A DNA stretch of 57,859 nucleotides from Cryobacterium zongtaii (GCF_002909375.1 NZ_PPXD01000002.1:1-57859); one strand, 5' to 3'; shown: positions 23,309-32,631, counted from the first letter of the stretch. Notes: generated by a model not told the origin, from the letters alone. Translations and numbers: made by a program.

Positions 23309-24790
23309 GTGGCGCACGTAACCGAAGCAGAACTACTCCAGCACGTCCCCAACGAGCTGTTCATCAACGGGCAGTGGGTGCCCGCCGCCGACGGGAACAC
23401 CCTTTCCGTGCACGATCCGTCCACGGGCAAGGTGATCAAGACCATCGCCGACGCCGGCGTCGCCGACGGTCTGGCCGCCCTCGACGCCGCCGTCGAAGCC
23501 CAGGAGGCCTGGGCCGCCACCCCGCCGCGGGTGCGCGGCGAGGTGCTGCGCCGCAGCTTCGAACTGCTGCAGGAACGCAAGCACGAGTTCGCGCTGCTGA
23601 TGACCTTGGAGATGGGCAAGCCCCTCGCCGAGGCCTACGGAGAGGTCGGCTACGGCGGCGAGTTCCTGCGCTGGTTCAGCGAGGAGGCCGTGCGCATCAC
23701 CGGCCGCTACGGCACCAACCCCGAGGGCACCGGGCGCATGATCGTGTCGCAGCACCCGGTCGGACCGAGTTTCCTGATCACCCCGTGGAACTTCCCGCTG
23801 GCGATGGCGACCCGCAAGATCGCGCCAGCGCTCGCGGCCGGCTGCACCGTCGTGATCAAGCCCGCCGAGCTCACCCCGCTCACCACGCTGTACCTGGTCA
23901 AGCTGTTCGAGGAGGTGGGCCTGCCCGCCGGCGTGGTGAACGTGCTCACCACCTCTACGTCGGCGGCCGTGTCCGCGCCCATCATCGCCGACCCCAGATT
24001 GCGGAAGCTCAGCTTCACCGGCTCCACCGGCGTCGGCCAGAAGCTCATCCAGCAGTCCGCGAAGAACGTGCTGCGCACCTCGATGGAGCTCGGCGGCAAT
24101 GCCCCGTTCCTGGTCTTCGAGGACGCCGACATGGACCGCGCCGTCAAGGGCGCCCTGGCCGCGAAGTTCCGCAACGTGGGCCAGGCCTGCACCGCCGCCA
24201 ACCGGTTCATCGTGCAGGCATCCGTCGCCGACGAGTTCGCCCGCCGGGTCACCGAGGCCGTCACCGACTTCACCGTGGGCCGCGGCACCGAGACCGGCGT
24301 CAAGATCGGCCCGCTGATCAACGCGGATGCCGTGGCCAAGGCCGACACCCTCGTGCAGGACGCCCTCGGCCGCGGCGCGACCCTACTCACCGGCGGTCGC
24401 GCCCTGGACCGGGCCGGCACCTTCTATGAGCCCACCGTGATCAGCGGGGTGAAGCCGGGCAGCGCCATCCTGCGCGAAGAGATCTTCGGGCCGGTGCTCT
24501 CGATCGTGCCCTTCGACGACGAAGACGATGCCGTGCGCATCGCCAACGACACCGAATTCGGGCTGGTCAGCTACGTGTACACCCAGGATCTCGCCCGCGG
24601 GCAGCGCATGATCGAACGGTTGCAGACAGGCATGATGGGGCTGAACATGGGCGTGGTCTCCAACGCGGCCGCCCCGTTCGGCGGGGTCAAGCAGTCCGGC
24701 CTCGGCCGGGAGGGCGGTTCAGAGGGCATCCACGAGTACCTCTCCACCAAATACACTCTCACCCCCGACCCCTTCGCCGACTACGACTAG
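23309..24790 (+). CDS. gabD: NAD(P)-dependent aldehyde dehydrogenase, succinate-semialdehyde type
   Basis: GTG at 23309 with AGGAGG at 23298-23303; 493 residues. The ALDH motifs are in order: SFLITPWNFPLAMATRK, VVIKPAELTPLT, LSFTGSTGVGQ, catalytic Glu in MELGGNAPF, catalytic Cys in NVGQACTAANRF, and EEIFGPVLSIVPF. The sequence fits the succinate-semialdehyde dehydrogenase group that passes GABA carbon into the TCA cycle. No GABA transaminase is nearby, so physiological role is less sure than enzyme class. A shared palindrome follows 10 bases after the stop. Confidence 0.85.
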   Translation: MAHVTEAELLQHVPNELFINGQWVPAADGNTLSVHDPSTGKVIKTIADAGVADGLAALDAAVEAQEAWAATPPRVRGEVLRRSFELLQERKHEFALLMTLEMGKPLAEAYGEVGYGGEFLRWFSEEAVRITGRYGTNPEGTGRMIVSQHPVGPSFLITPWNFPLAMATRKIAPALAAGCTVVIKPAELTPLTTLYLVKLFEEVGLPAGVVNVLTTSTSAAVSAPIIADPRLRKLSFTGSTGVGQKLIQQSAKNVLRTSMELGGNAPFLVFEDADMDRAVKGALAAKFRNVGQACTAANRFIVQASVADEFARRVTEAVTDFTVGRGTETGVKIGPLINADAVAKADTLVQDALGRGATLLTGGRALDRAGTFYEPTVISGVKPGSAILREEIFGPVLSIVPFDDEDDAVRIANDTEFGLVSYVYTQDLARGQRMIERLQTGMMGLNMGVVSNAAAPFGGVKQSGLGREGGSEGIHEYLSTKYTLTPDPFADYD

Positions 24791-24799
24791 ACAAGATCT

Positions 24800-24859
24800 C
24801 GCGAAAGCGGTCACACGGTCACCTCAGCGGGCTGACGCAACCAGGTGACCGCTTTCGCG
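24800..24859. repeat. Shared palindromic element, copy 1
   Basis: Perfect arms CGCGAAAGCGGTCAC (24800-24814) and GTGACCGCTTTCGCG (24845-24859), with a small inner hairpin CTCAGCGGGCTGA in the loop. Located 10 bases after the gabD stop. TTTT occurs at 24864-24867, so it could work as a terminator. The same element recurs at 48721 and 51155. Confidence 0.8.
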
Positions 24860-24898
24860 CACGGTTTTGGGCGGGGTGGGCGTCGGTAGGCTTTTGGG

Positions 24899-25696
24899 GT
24901 GCCGATAATCGAGATTCATGAGCTGAGCGACCCACGGTTGGCCGACTACACCCAGTCCACGGATGTGGCGCTCAAGAAGGCGCGCGGCACCGAGCACGGC
25001 CTGTACATCGCCGAGTCCGCGCTGGTGCTCGAGCGGGCGCTGCGGGCGGGGCACCGGCCGCGGTCGGTGCTCACCCTGGCGAACACCCTCGACGAGGCCC
25101 GGGCTCTCGTCGGCGACGACGTGCCGGTGTTCGTGGGCGCGGGGGAGCTGCTCACGGAGCTCACCGGTTACGTGCTGCACCGTGGCCTGATCGCCGCGAT
25201 GCACCGGCCCGCGCTGCCGGACCCGGCGGCGCTGCTGTCGGATGCCCGGCGCATCCTGATTCTGGAGAACGTCACCGACCCCACCAACGTCGGCGCCATC
25301 TTCCGCTCCGCCGGCGCGATCGGCGCCGACGCGATCCTGGTCACCCCGCGCTGCTCCGACCCGTTCTACCGTCGGGCCATCCGGGTGTCGATGGGCACCG
25401 TGCTGCAGGTGCCGTGGACCCGGGTGGGTGACTGGCCCAGCACCCGGCGGCTGCTCACCGAGCACGGCTTCCACGTCGCCGCCCTGGCGCTCACCCCGGA
25501 TGCGGTGAGCCTGCGCGACTTCCACGGCGACCAGCACGCCCGGCTGGCGTTGCTGCTCGGCGCGGAGGGGGAGGGGCTCACCGACGAGGCGCTCGCCGCG
25601 GCGGACGCCGTGGTGCAGATCCCGATGAAACACGGCATCGACTCCCTTAACGTGGCGGCGGCCAGCGCCGTCGCGATGTGGGCACTTTCCAGCTGA
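24899..25696 (+). CDS. TrmH/SpoU family RNA methyltransferase
   Basis: GTG at 24899, 265 residues. An N-terminal substrate-binding domain (about 1-105) precedes the knotted SPOUT domain with its three motifs: motif 1 ENVTDPTNVGAIFRSA, motif 2 LLLGAEGEGL, motif 3 IPMKHGIDSLNVAAASAVAM. It methylates a ribose 2'-O in tRNA or rRNA using S-adenosylmethionine. Which nucleotide is modified cannot be told from sequence. The gene is alone, between gabD and the ammonium transporter. Confidence 0.88.
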   Translation: MPIIEIHELSDPRLADYTQSTDVALKKARGTEHGLYIAESALVLERALRAGHRPRSVLTLANTLDEARALVGDDVPVFVGAGELLTELTGYVLHRGLIAAMHRPALPDPAALLSDARRILILENVTDPTNVGAIFRSAGAIGADAILVTPRCSDPFYRRAIRVSMGTVLQVPWTRVGDWPSTRRLLTEHGFHVAALALTPDAVSLRDFHGDQHARLALLLGAEGEGLTDEALAAADAVVQIPMKHGIDSLNVAAASAVAMWALSS

Positions 25697-25751
25697 CTCT
25701 CGCCGACTTCTGAGCCTCACGTCATCTGTTGTTTACACAGGGGCGCTCTCT

Positions 25752-25767
25752 GCAACGTGTTCGAAAC
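25752..25767. promoter_or_regulatory. Candidate GlnR-type site upstream of amt
   Basis: GCAAC-N6-GAAAC (25752-25767) fits the half-site pair of GlnR, the nitrogen regulator of many actinobacteria, and lies 87 bases before the ammonium transporter start. Only one good pair is seen; a second element GTTTAC at 25731 is off by spacing. No -10 could be assigned with confidence. Confidence 0.4.
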
Positions 25768-25854
25768 AGAGCTTTGCCGAGGGTGTAACACAGCCCTGTC
25801 AGGGTATGTCTTACCCGACGCGAGCCGCTGCGTCCGTGCAGAGAGGTTTTTCCA

Positions 25855-27123
25855 ATGGATCAAGGCAATACAGCTTTCTTGCTGATTTCCGCAGCGTTCG
25901 TCCTGCTCATGACCCCAGGACTCGCGTTCTTCTACGGGGGGCTGGTCAAGGCCAAGAGCGTCATCAGCATGATGATGATGAGCTTCGGCGCCCTCGGGCT
26001 GATCGGCGTGCTCTGGGTCATCTACGGCTACGCGATCGCGTTCCCGGCATCCGAAGGCACCGTCGCGCCGTGGGCGATCGACTGGTCCAACATCGGCCTG
26101 ACCGCCGCGCTGGAAAACCCTGAGGGCGCGATGTACCCGCCGCTGGCCTTCGTCGCGTTCCAGGCCACCTTCGCCATCATCACGGTCGCGCTGATCTCCG
26201 GCGCCATCGCCGACCGCGCCAAGTTCGGCTCCTGGATGATCTTCGCCGCGATCTGGGCGACGGTCGTCTACTTCCCGGTCGCCAGCTGGGTCTTCAACTT
26301 CGGCCTGGCCGAGGACGGCAGCTTCTCCTACGGCGGCTGGATCACCCACGGCCTGCAGTCGGTCTTCGGCCTCGGCGCGATCGACTTCGCCGGTGGTACC
26401 GCGGTGCACATCAACGCCGGTGCCGCAGCCCTCGCCCTCGCCCTGGTGCTCGGCAAGCGGGTCGGCTTCCAGAAGGGCGTGCACGTTCCGCACAACCCGC
26501 CCTTCGTGCTCCTCGGCGCCGGTCTGCTCTGGTTCGGGTGGTTCGGTTTCAACGCCGGTTCCGAGCTGGCCGCCGACGGAACCGCGGCCCTCGCGTTCGT
26601 CAACACCATCGCTGCACCCTCTGCCGCCCTGCTCGCCTGGCTCGTGGTCGAAAAGATCCGCGACGGCAAGCCCACGTCGGTCGGTGCCGCATCCGGCGCC
26701 GTCGCCGGACTCGTCGCAATCACCCCGGCCTGTGCCTCGCTGCAGCCGATCTGGGCCATTGTGCTCGGTGTCCTCGCCGGTGCGGTTTGCGCCATCGCTG
26801 TGGACCTCAAGTTCAAGCTGGGCTTCGATGACTCGCTCGACGTCGTGGGCATCCACCTCGTCGGCGGCCTGATCGGCACGCTCTACCTCGGCTTCTTCGC
26901 CAACGGCACCGGCCTGTTCCTGGGCGGCGACGGCACCCAGCTGCTCGTCCAGGCCATCGCGGCCTTCTCCGTTCTCGCCTACTCGTTCGTCCTCGCCTTC
27001 GGCATCGCCTTCGCGATCGAGAAGACGATCGGCTTCCGCGTGAAGAACGAAGACGAGATCGCCGGCATCGACTCCGTGATGCACGGTGAAGAGGGCTACG
27101 TCCTCGTCGACAGCAAGGCCTGA
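25855..27123 (+). CDS. amt: Ammonium transporter (Amt/MEP/Rh family)
   Basis: ATG at 25855, 422 residues, the usual length for eleven membrane helices. Landmarks are PGLAFFYGGLVKAKS near the N-terminus, the NFGLAEDGSFSYGGW loop region, DFAGGTAVHINAGAAALALAL with the pore histidine, LLWFGWFGFNAGSEL, and GIHLVGGLIGTLYLG with the second pore histidine. The cytoplasmic tail ends GEEGYVLVDSKA. It imports ammonium. No glnK follows, unlike in many relatives; a terminator comes 23 bases after the stop. Confidence 0.93.
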   Translation: MDQGNTAFLLISAAFVLLMTPGLAFFYGGLVKAKSVISMMMMSFGALGLIGVLWVIYGYAIAFPASEGTVAPWAIDWSNIGLTAALENPEGAMYPPLAFVAFQATFAIITVALISGAIADRAKFGSWMIFAAIWATVVYFPVASWVFNFGLAEDGSFSYGGWITHGLQSVFGLGAIDFAGGTAVHINAGAAALALALVLGKRVGFQKGVHVPHNPPFVLLGAGLLWFGWFGFNAGSELAADGTAALAFVNTIAAPSAALLAWLVVEKIRDGKPTSVGAASGAVAGLVAITPACASLQPIWAIVLGVLAGAVCAIAVDLKFKLGFDDSLDVVGIHLVGGLIGTLYLGFFANGTGLFLGGDGTQLLVQAIAAFSVLAYSFVLAFGIAFAIEKTIGFRVKNEDEIAGIDSVMHGEEGYVLVDSKA

Positions 27124-27146
27124 GTAGCCGGTCCTTCGTAACACCG

Positions 27147-27190
27147 AGATGTGCTGGATGGTTGAAATGCGAACCATCCAGCACATCTTT
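27147..27190 (+). terminator. Rho-independent terminator after amt
   Basis: Perfect 17-bp arms AGATGTGCTGGATGGTT (27147-27163) and AACCATCCAGCACATCT (27172-27188) with an 8-base loop, followed by TTTG. It is 23 bases downstream of the amt stop. It is the clearest terminator in the window. Confidence 0.85.
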
Positions 27191-27234
27191 GTGTCGGCAC
27201 CCGGCGGGCCGCCCCGGCCCGACCGCGACGACCG

Positions 27235-27852
27235 ATGAGCATCCCGGCAGAAGAGGATGACGGCGTGGAGGCGGACCAGTCTCCGCCCCGCGTCATCCGG
27301 TTCGCCGACCTGCCCCGCCAGCCCCTGGACCAGGGGAGGGGCAGCGCCCGCGAGATCTGGGCCGATGTTGACCACGACCTGACGCTGCGCTGGCAGCTCC
27401 GCGTGGTCGAGATTAAAGACTCCACCGGCCTGCTGGTCGGACCCGTTGGCACCCACCACTATGTGGTCGGCCTCGCCGGCCCGCAGGTTGCGGTGCGCAA
27501 TAGCGAATCGAACCGGGTCCTGCGCCGCGCGCACGTCATGCCGGTGCGCTCCGCCACGGTGTGTTTCGAACGGCCCAAACTCAGGCCGCCAGGGGCGAGT
27601 TCCCTCGTCGTCCTGACCTTCGCCGGCGCCGCCGAACCGCCGGAGTTCAGCATCCGCACGCTAACGCCCCAGGCCGAACTGCCTGCCGGGGCACAGCTGC
27701 TGCTCGCGTTGCGCGGCACCGTGCGGGTGAACGGGGCCGAGGCCGCGCCCGGGTCGGCGCTGCTGCTGGATGCGACCCGGAGCCATCGTCCGCAGGGCGC
27801 GTCTGCGCACGTGCTCACCGTGCATCGGCCGGGATCTCACCAGGACCCATAG
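27235..27852 (+). CDS. HutD/Ves-like cupin protein, tentative
   Basis: ATG at 27235, 205 residues, no strong ribosome binding site. The opening VIRFADLPRQPLDQGRGSAREIWAD resembles the HutD/Ves start (DLP..PW.NGGG.TREI) with key Trp/Asn/Gly residues changed. The remainder fits a two-cupin layout: LRWQLRVVEIKDSTGLLVG and, near the end, LRGTVRVNGAEAAPGSALLLD. HutD is linked to histidine use in other bacteria, but no hut gene is nearby. Thiolase starts 9 bases downstream and may be cotranscribed. Function uncertain. Confidence 0.5.
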   Translation: MSIPAEEDDGVEADQSPPRVIRFADLPRQPLDQGRGSAREIWADVDHDLTLRWQLRVVEIKDSTGLLVGPVGTHHYVVGLAGPQVAVRNSESNRVLRRAHVMPVRSATVCFERPKLRPPGASSLVVLTFAGAAEPPEFSIRTLTPQAELPAGAQLLLALRGTVRVNGAEAAPGSALLLDATRSHRPQGASAHVLTVHRPGSHQDP

Positions 27853-27861
27853 GCTGGAGCC

Positions 27862-29118
27862 ATGAGCAATGATGCTGTCATCGTCGATGTTGTCCGCACC
27901 CCGTCCGGCCGGGGTAAGCCCGGCGGTGCGCTCTCCGGGGTGCACCCGGCCGACCTGCTCGCCGGGGTGCTGAAGGACCTGGTCAACCGCAATAACCTCG
28001 ACCCGGCCCTGGTCGACGACGTGATCGGCGGATGCCTCACCCAGGTGGGTGAGCAGAGCACCAACATCACCCGCACCGCGCTGCTCAGCGCCGGGTTTCC
28101 CGAATCGGTGCCCGGCACCACCATCGACCGGCAGTGCGGCTCCAGCCAGCAGGCCGCCACCTTCGCCGCGCAGGGTGTGCTCGCCGGCAGCTATGACATC
28201 GTCATTGCCTGCGGGGTCGAATCGATGAGCCGCATCCCGCTGGGTTCCGCGGGCGGACCCACCCCGGCCGGCGGCTCCGACGCGGCCGGCCGTTCCGAAG
28301 GCTGGGGCTCGCCCGCATCCGCGATCATCAGCCAGGACCCGCACGGCCGCCTGATGCACGCCCGCTACCCGCAGGGCCTGGTCGGCCAGGGCGTCTCCGC
28401 CGAGCTGATCAGCGCCAAATGGGGTCTCACCCGCACCGAACTCGATGCGTACGCCGCCCGCTCACACCGGCTCGCTGCCGAGGCCGCCGCGCGTGGTGAC
28501 TTCGATGCGACGCTGCTGCCGGTCACCCTGCCCGACGGCCGCCAGGTCGTCGGCGACGAGACCATCCGGCGCCGCAGTACCGTCGAGACCCTCGCCGAGC
28601 TGCCGCTGGCATTCCGCACCGACGAGCTCGCCGCCCGGTTCCCCGAGGTGGACTGGCAGATCACCGCCGGCAACTCCTCGCCCCTCACCGACGGCGCCTC
28701 CGCCGCCCTGATCATGAGCGCCAGCCGCGCCGCCGCGCTGGGCCTCACCCCCCGGGCCCGGTTCCACAGCTTCGCGGTCACCGGCAGTGACCCGCTGCTG
28801 ATGCTCACCGGCGTGATCCCCGCCACCCGGCGCATCCTGGCCCGCACCGGCCTCGGCATCGACGACCTCGACGCCTACGAGGTCAACGAAGCCTTCGCCT
28901 GCGTGCCGCTGGTCTGGCAGCGCGAACTGCGCGCCGACCTCAAGAAGCTCAACGCCAGCGGCGGCGCGATCGCCCTCGGTCACGCTTTGGGGTCCTCGGG
29001 CACCCGGCTGCTGGGCACCCTGCTCGGCACCCTCGAGTCCGGCGGCGGTCGCTACGGCCTGCAGACCATGTGCGAGGGCGGCGGCATGGCCAACGCCACC
29101 ATCATCGAACGACTCTGA
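27862..29118 (+). CDS. Thiolase (acetyl-CoA acyltransferase), steroid/fatty acid degradation type
   Basis: ATG at 27862, 418 residues. Catalytic residues: nucleophile C92 in [10 protein letters not shown]374 in [14 protein letters not shown], and C404 in [10 protein letters not shown]; the NEAFA motif is present. The sequence is of the degradative type that cleaves 3-ketoacyl-CoA with CoA. The next gene, an SDR, overlaps by one base (TGATG at 29116-29120), so the two are translationally coupled and probably carry out consecutive steps of beta-oxidation of an unknown acid. Confidence 0.88.
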   Translation: MSNDAVIVDVVRTPSGRGKPGGALSGVHPADLLAGVLKDLVNRNNLDPALVDDVIGGCLTQVGEQSTNITRTALLSAGFPESVPGTTIDRQCGSSQQAATFAAQGVLAGSYDIVIACGVESMSRIPLGSAGGPTPAGGSDAAGRSEGWGSPASAIISQDPHGRLMHARYPQGLVGQGVSAELISAKWGLTRTELDAYAARSHRLAAEAAARGDFDATLLPVTLPDGRQVVGDETIRRRSTVETLAELPLAFRTDELAARFPEVDWQITAGNSSPLTDGASAALIMSASRAAALGLTPRARFHSFAVTGSDPLLMLTGVIPATRRILARTGLGIDDLDAYEVNEAFACVPLVWQRELRADLKKLNASGGAIALGHALGSSGTRLLGTLLGTLESGGGRYGLQTMCEGGGMANATIIERL

Positions 29119-29930
29119 TGCGCATAAACGGATGCTCCGCACTCGTCACCGGCGCCGCCTCCGGCCTCGGACTGGCCACCGCGCGGGCCCTGCACGAGGC
29201 CGGCGCGCACGTTGTGCTGTTCGACCTCGCGAGTTCGGCGGGCTCAGAGCGGGCGGCCGAGCTGACTGCGGCGCCAGGTTCTGCATCGCGGTCGCCGATA
29301 TTCCTGCCGGGGGATGTCACCGTGGAGACCGATGTGCAGGCCGCGGTCGAGGCCGCCGGCGCCGTGGCCCCACTGCGGATCGTGGTCAACTGTGCAGGCA
29401 TCGCGCCCGCGGCGCGCACCGTCGGCCGGCAGGGCCCGATGGCCTTGGCCGACTTCGAACGGGTGCTGCGGGTGAACCTCCTCGGCACCTTCAACGTGGT
29501 GCGCCTGGCTGCCGCGGCCATGCAGGCCACCGAGCCGGTGGACGCTGTGGGAGCAACCGCGGCGGGCGGCACCCCGGAGCGGGGCGTCATCGTGAATACG
29601 GCATCCGTCGCCGCGTTCGACGGCCAGATCGGTCAGGCGGCCTATGCCGCATCGAAGGGCGGGGTCGCGGCGATGACCTTGCCGTTGGCTCGGGAGTTCG
29701 CGCGCTCGCTCATCCGGGTCGTGACCATCGCGCCCGGACTGTTCGACACCCCGTTGCTGCAGGGCCTGCCCGCCGAAGCCCGGGCGTCGCTCGGCGCCCA
29801 GGTACCGCATCCGGCCCGGCTCGGCGACCCCGCCGAGTACGCCGCCCTGGTGCGCCACATCGTGGAGAACCCGATGCTCAACGGCGAGACCATCCGCCTG
29901 GACGGCGGCATCCGGATGGCGCCGCAGTAG
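29118..29930 (+). CDS. Short-chain dehydrogenase/reductase, 3-hydroxyacyl-CoA dehydrogenase-like
   Basis: ATG at 29118 overlaps the thiolase stop by one base. The product has 270 residues. Nucleotide site TGAASGLG at the start, [10 protein letters not shown] in the middle, the catalytic S in [11 protein letters not shown] and Y-x3-K in AAYAASKGG. The C-terminal [13 protein letters not shown] and [10 protein letters not shown] are as in type II 3-hydroxyacyl-CoA dehydrogenases (HSD10 type). With the thiolase it would oxidise 3-hydroxyacyl-CoA and cleave the ketone. The SDR class is certain; substrate is inferred from the partner. Confidence 0.85.
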   Translation: MRINGCSALVTGAASGLGLATARALHEAGAHVVLFDLASSAGSERAAELTAAPGSASRSPIFLPGDVTVETDVQAAVEAAGAVAPLRIVVNCAGIAPAARTVGRQGPMALADFERVLRVNLLGTFNVVRLAAAAMQATEPVDAVGATAAGGTPERGVIVNTASVAAFDGQIGQAAYAASKGGVAAMTLPLAREFARSLIRVVTIAPGLFDTPLLQGLPAEARASLGAQVPHPARLGDPAEYAALVRHIVENPMLNGETIRLDGGIRMAPQ

Positions 29931-29944
29931 CCGCACCGGTTCTC

Positions 29945-30084
29945 GTGGCACGCCGTTGTCCCGGCGGCACGACGCGAGTGCGGTGGCACGTGGTATTCCC
30001 GGTGGCAGGTGTTCTCCCACCTGCCGCGACCCCCAACACGTGCCGCGGGATCGACCACGTGCCGCGACCCCGAACACGTGCCGC
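29945..30084. repeat. 19-bp periodic array with central orientation switch, copy 3
   Basis: Inverted cores start at 29945, 29964, 29983 and 30002 (GTGGCAC, GCGGCAC, GTGGCAC, GTGGCAG). Direct cores start at 30021, 30040, 30059 and 30078 (CTGCCGC, then GTGCCGC three times). Every step is exactly 19 bp. Spacers in the direct half resemble GACCCCGAACAC. It begins 14 bases after the SDR stop and ends 61 bases before the nucleoside hydrolase start. It is the most symmetric of the three. Confidence 0.87.
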
Positions 30085-30145
30085 GAGCAGCACCGCCGCG
30101 ACCACTACACTCGTCAGAAAAACCCCCTCAGGGAAGGTGCCGGCG

Positions 30146-31117
30146 TTGACCTCATTCGAGACCGAGCTGCGCCGGGTCGTACAACCGCGCGCCCGAGTCA
30201 TCATCGACAACGACTTCTCCGGCGATCCCGACGGCCTGGTGCAGCTGGCCCACCACGTCCTGTCGCCCTCCGTGGAGATCCGCGCGATCATCGGGTCGCA
30301 CCTCAGGCCCGGCGACCCGTTCGACCCGTCCGAGCAGACCGCCGACAACGCCGCAGAGGCCGCCCACACCGTGCTCGAGCTGCTCGGCCGCGCCGGCACG
30401 ATCCCCGTGCTGGCCGGGTCCAACCTGGGTATGACCGACCCGCTCTCGCCGGTTCGCTCCGCGGCGACGGATGCGATCATCGCCGAGGCCATGCGCACCG
30501 ACACCGACCTGCCGCTGTTCGTGGCCTGCGGGGCCGGGCTCACCGAGATCGCCAGCGCGTACCTGCTCGAGCCGCGCATCGCGACCCGGCTCACCCTGGT
30601 CTGGATCGGCGGGCCAGAGCACGACGGCCTGGCCGTGCCGCCGCCCGGAACGCACGGCCCGGAATACAACCTGGCCATCGACATCTCCGCCGCCCGGGTG
30701 ATCTTCGACTCGTTCATGCCGATCTGGCAGGTGCCCCGGGATGCGTACCGGCAGGCGCTGTTCTCCTGGGCCGAACTGCTCACGGATGTGCGACCGCACG
30801 GCGCCATCGGAGCGCACCTCTACGACGCCCTCGCGGGGGTTGCCGCGATAGTCGGCGCCGACGGCCCGCCGCTCGGCGAAACGTATATCCTGGGCGACAG
30901 CCCGCTCGTGCTGCTGACTGCGCTGCAGTCCTCGTTCGCGGCGGACCCCTCGTCGAGTGCGTACGTCACCCGCACGGTGCCGCGCATCCGCGCCGACGGG
31001 TCGTACGACTTCATCCCGCGGCAGGGTCCCCGGCCGATGCGGGTGTACACCCGGCTCGACCTGCGGCTGTTGTTCTCCGACTTCACCGCCAAGCTCGCCG
31101 CGCATGCCGCCGGCTGA
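30146..31117 (+). CDS. Nucleoside hydrolase family protein
   Basis: Start taken as TTG at 30146 with GGGAAGG at 30131-30137; GTG at 30137 is a nearby alternative. The product has about 323 residues. The N-terminal calcium/ribose motif reads VIIDNDFSGDPDGL, a variant of DTDxxxDD. Further family landmarks are VLAGSNLG, FVACGAGLTEIA, LVWIGGP and EYNLAIDISAARVIFDS, as in ribonucleoside hydrolases that cut the N-glycosidic bond. The second Asp pair is partly replaced (NDFSGDPD), so substrate use may differ. No nucleoside transporter nearby. Confidence 0.75.
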   Translation: MTSFETELRRVVQPRARVIIDNDFSGDPDGLVQLAHHVLSPSVEIRAIIGSHLRPGDPFDPSEQTADNAAEAAHTVLELLGRAGTIPVLAGSNLGMTDPLSPVRSAATDAIIAEAMRTDTDLPLFVACGAGLTEIASAYLLEPRIATRLTLVWIGGPEHDGLAVPPPGTHGPEYNLAIDISAARVIFDSFMPIWQVPRDAYRQALFSWAELLTDVRPHGAIGAHLYDALAGVAAIVGADGPPLGETYILGDSPLVLLTALQSSFAADPSSSAYVTRTVPRIRADGSYDFIPRQGPRPMRVYTRLDLRLLFSDFTAKLAAHAAG

Positions 31118-31134
31118 CGGACCCGCGCCGCCGC

Positions 31135-31173
31135 CAACTGTTCCGGTGCGGAAACAGTTGCCCGCAAAGCGGG
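31135..31173 (+). terminator. Candidate double hairpin terminator after the nucleoside hydrolase
   Basis: CAACTGTTCCG-GTG-CGGAAACAGTTG (31135-31160, one extra A in the right arm) is followed directly by CCCGC-AAA-GCGGG (31161-31173) and a T-rich stretch TCGATTTCGTT. Position 18 bases after the stop suggests transcription termination. Confidence 0.55.
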
Positions 31174-31233
31174 TCGATTTCGTTCCGTCTTTTCGGTAGC
31201 CACGGGCTGGGCGGCGCGGGTTAAAGTATCGGA

Positions 31234-32568
31234 ATGACACTGCAAAACGCCAGCACCGACCCGCGTGAAGGCGCAACCCAGCCGGCACTCAAGCGCAACA
31301 TCTCCGGCAAGATGTTGTACCTGTTCATCCTGGGCGATGTGCTGGGGGCGGGCATCTACGCGCTGGTGGGCCAGATCTCCGGCGAGGTCGGCGGCGTCAC
31401 CTGGGTGCCGATGCTCGTCGCCCTGGGCCTCGCCCTGCTCACCGCGGCGTCTTATGCCGAGCTCGTCACGAAGTACCCCCAGGCGGGAGGCTCCGCGGTG
31501 TTCGCGGAACGGGCCTACAAGAAGCCGCTGATCGCGTTCCTCGTCGGCTTCTGCATGCTCGCGGCCGGCGTGGTCAGCGCCGCCGGACTCGCTCTCGCGT
31601 TCGCGGGAGACTACCTCGGCACATTCATCGACATTCCGCCGGTGCTCGGCGCGGTGCTCTTCCTCGCCGCCGCCGGGTTGCTCAACGCCAGGGGCATCAA
31701 GGAATCGGTGCGGGCGAACCTGGTGATGACAGTCATCGAGACCACCGGCCTGGTGCTCGTCGTTGTCGCGGTCGCCGTGATGTTCTCCGGCGGCGGGGGA
31801 GACCTCAGCCGGGCGGTCACCTTCGAATCCACCGCGAACCCGGTGATTGCGGTCTTCGGTGCCGCGCTCCTGGCGTACTACTCGTTTGTGGGGTTTGAGA
31901 CCAGCGCCAACGTGATCGAAGAGGTCAAGAACCCGTCCCGGGTGTACCCGAAGGCATTGTTCGGCGCGTTGGCGACGGCCGGCATCCTGTACCTGCTGGT
32001 GGGCACGGCGGCATCGGTGGCCGTGCCGGCCGCCGACCTGAAGGAATCCACCGGTCCGCTGCTCACCGTCATCCAGGCAACGGGCGTGGGCATCCCGGCC
32101 TGGCTGTTCAGCCTGATCGCGTTGGTGGCGGTTGCGAATGGTGCGCTGCTCACCATGATCATGTCCAGCCGACTGGCCTACGGGATGGGTGCGCAGGGCC
32201 TACTGCCGTCGGTGTTCGCCAAGGTGCTGCCGGGCCGGGGCACACCGTGGGTGGCGATCGTGATCACCACGGCCCTCGCGATGGTGCTCACCGCCACCGG
32301 GAGTATCGCGACGCTGGCAGAGACCGTGGTGTTGCTGTTGCTGCTGGTGTTCCTCAGCACGAACATCGCCGTTCTTGTCCTCCGCCGGGAGAAGGTCGAA
32401 CACGAGCACTTCCGGGCCTGGAGCGTGCTGCCGATTCTGGGCGCGCTTTCCTGCCTCGTTCTGCTCACGCAGCAGAGCGGTGAAGTCTGGCTGCGCAGCG
32501 GCATCATCGTCGCGGTCGGCTGCCTGCTCTACGCCGCAACGAAGCTCGGCCGCCGCGCCCGGTCCTGA
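31234..32568 (+). CDS. APC superfamily amino acid permease
   Basis: ATG at 31234, 444 residues, twelve hydrophobic helices. The first helix reads YLFILGDVLGAGIYALVGQ, the unwound GxG-type segment of APC transporters; GGSAVFAERAYKKPLIAFLVGF follows, then GFETSANVIEEVKNPSRVYPKA, typical of helix 6 and its loop. It imports an amino acid or amine with protons. Substrate not readable. It is followed by an alpha/beta-hydrolase gene 63 bases away. Confidence 0.85.
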   Translation: MTLQNASTDPREGATQPALKRNISGKMLYLFILGDVLGAGIYALVGQISGEVGGVTWVPMLVALGLALLTAASYAELVTKYPQAGGSAVFAERAYKKPLIAFLVGFCMLAAGVVSAAGLALAFAGDYLGTFIDIPPVLGAVLFLAAAGLLNARGIKESVRANLVMTVIETTGLVLVVVAVAVMFSGGGGDLSRAVTFESTANPVIAVFGAALLAYYSFVGFETSANVIEEVKNPSRVYPKALFGALATAGILYLLVGTAASVAVPAADLKESTGPLLTVIQATGVGIPAWLFSLIALVAVANGALLTMIMSSRLAYGMGAQGLLPSVFAKVLPGRGTPWVAIVITTALAMVLTATGSIATLAETVVLLLLLVFLSTNIAVLVLRREKVEHEHFRAWSVLPILGALSCLVLLTQQSGEVWLRSGIIVAVGCLLYAATKLGRRARS

Positions 32569-32631
32569 CCCCGCGGGTCGCGAGCGTGTCGGGTTGCCGC
32601 CCGTACGGCAGCAACTGGGAGGATCAGAGCC

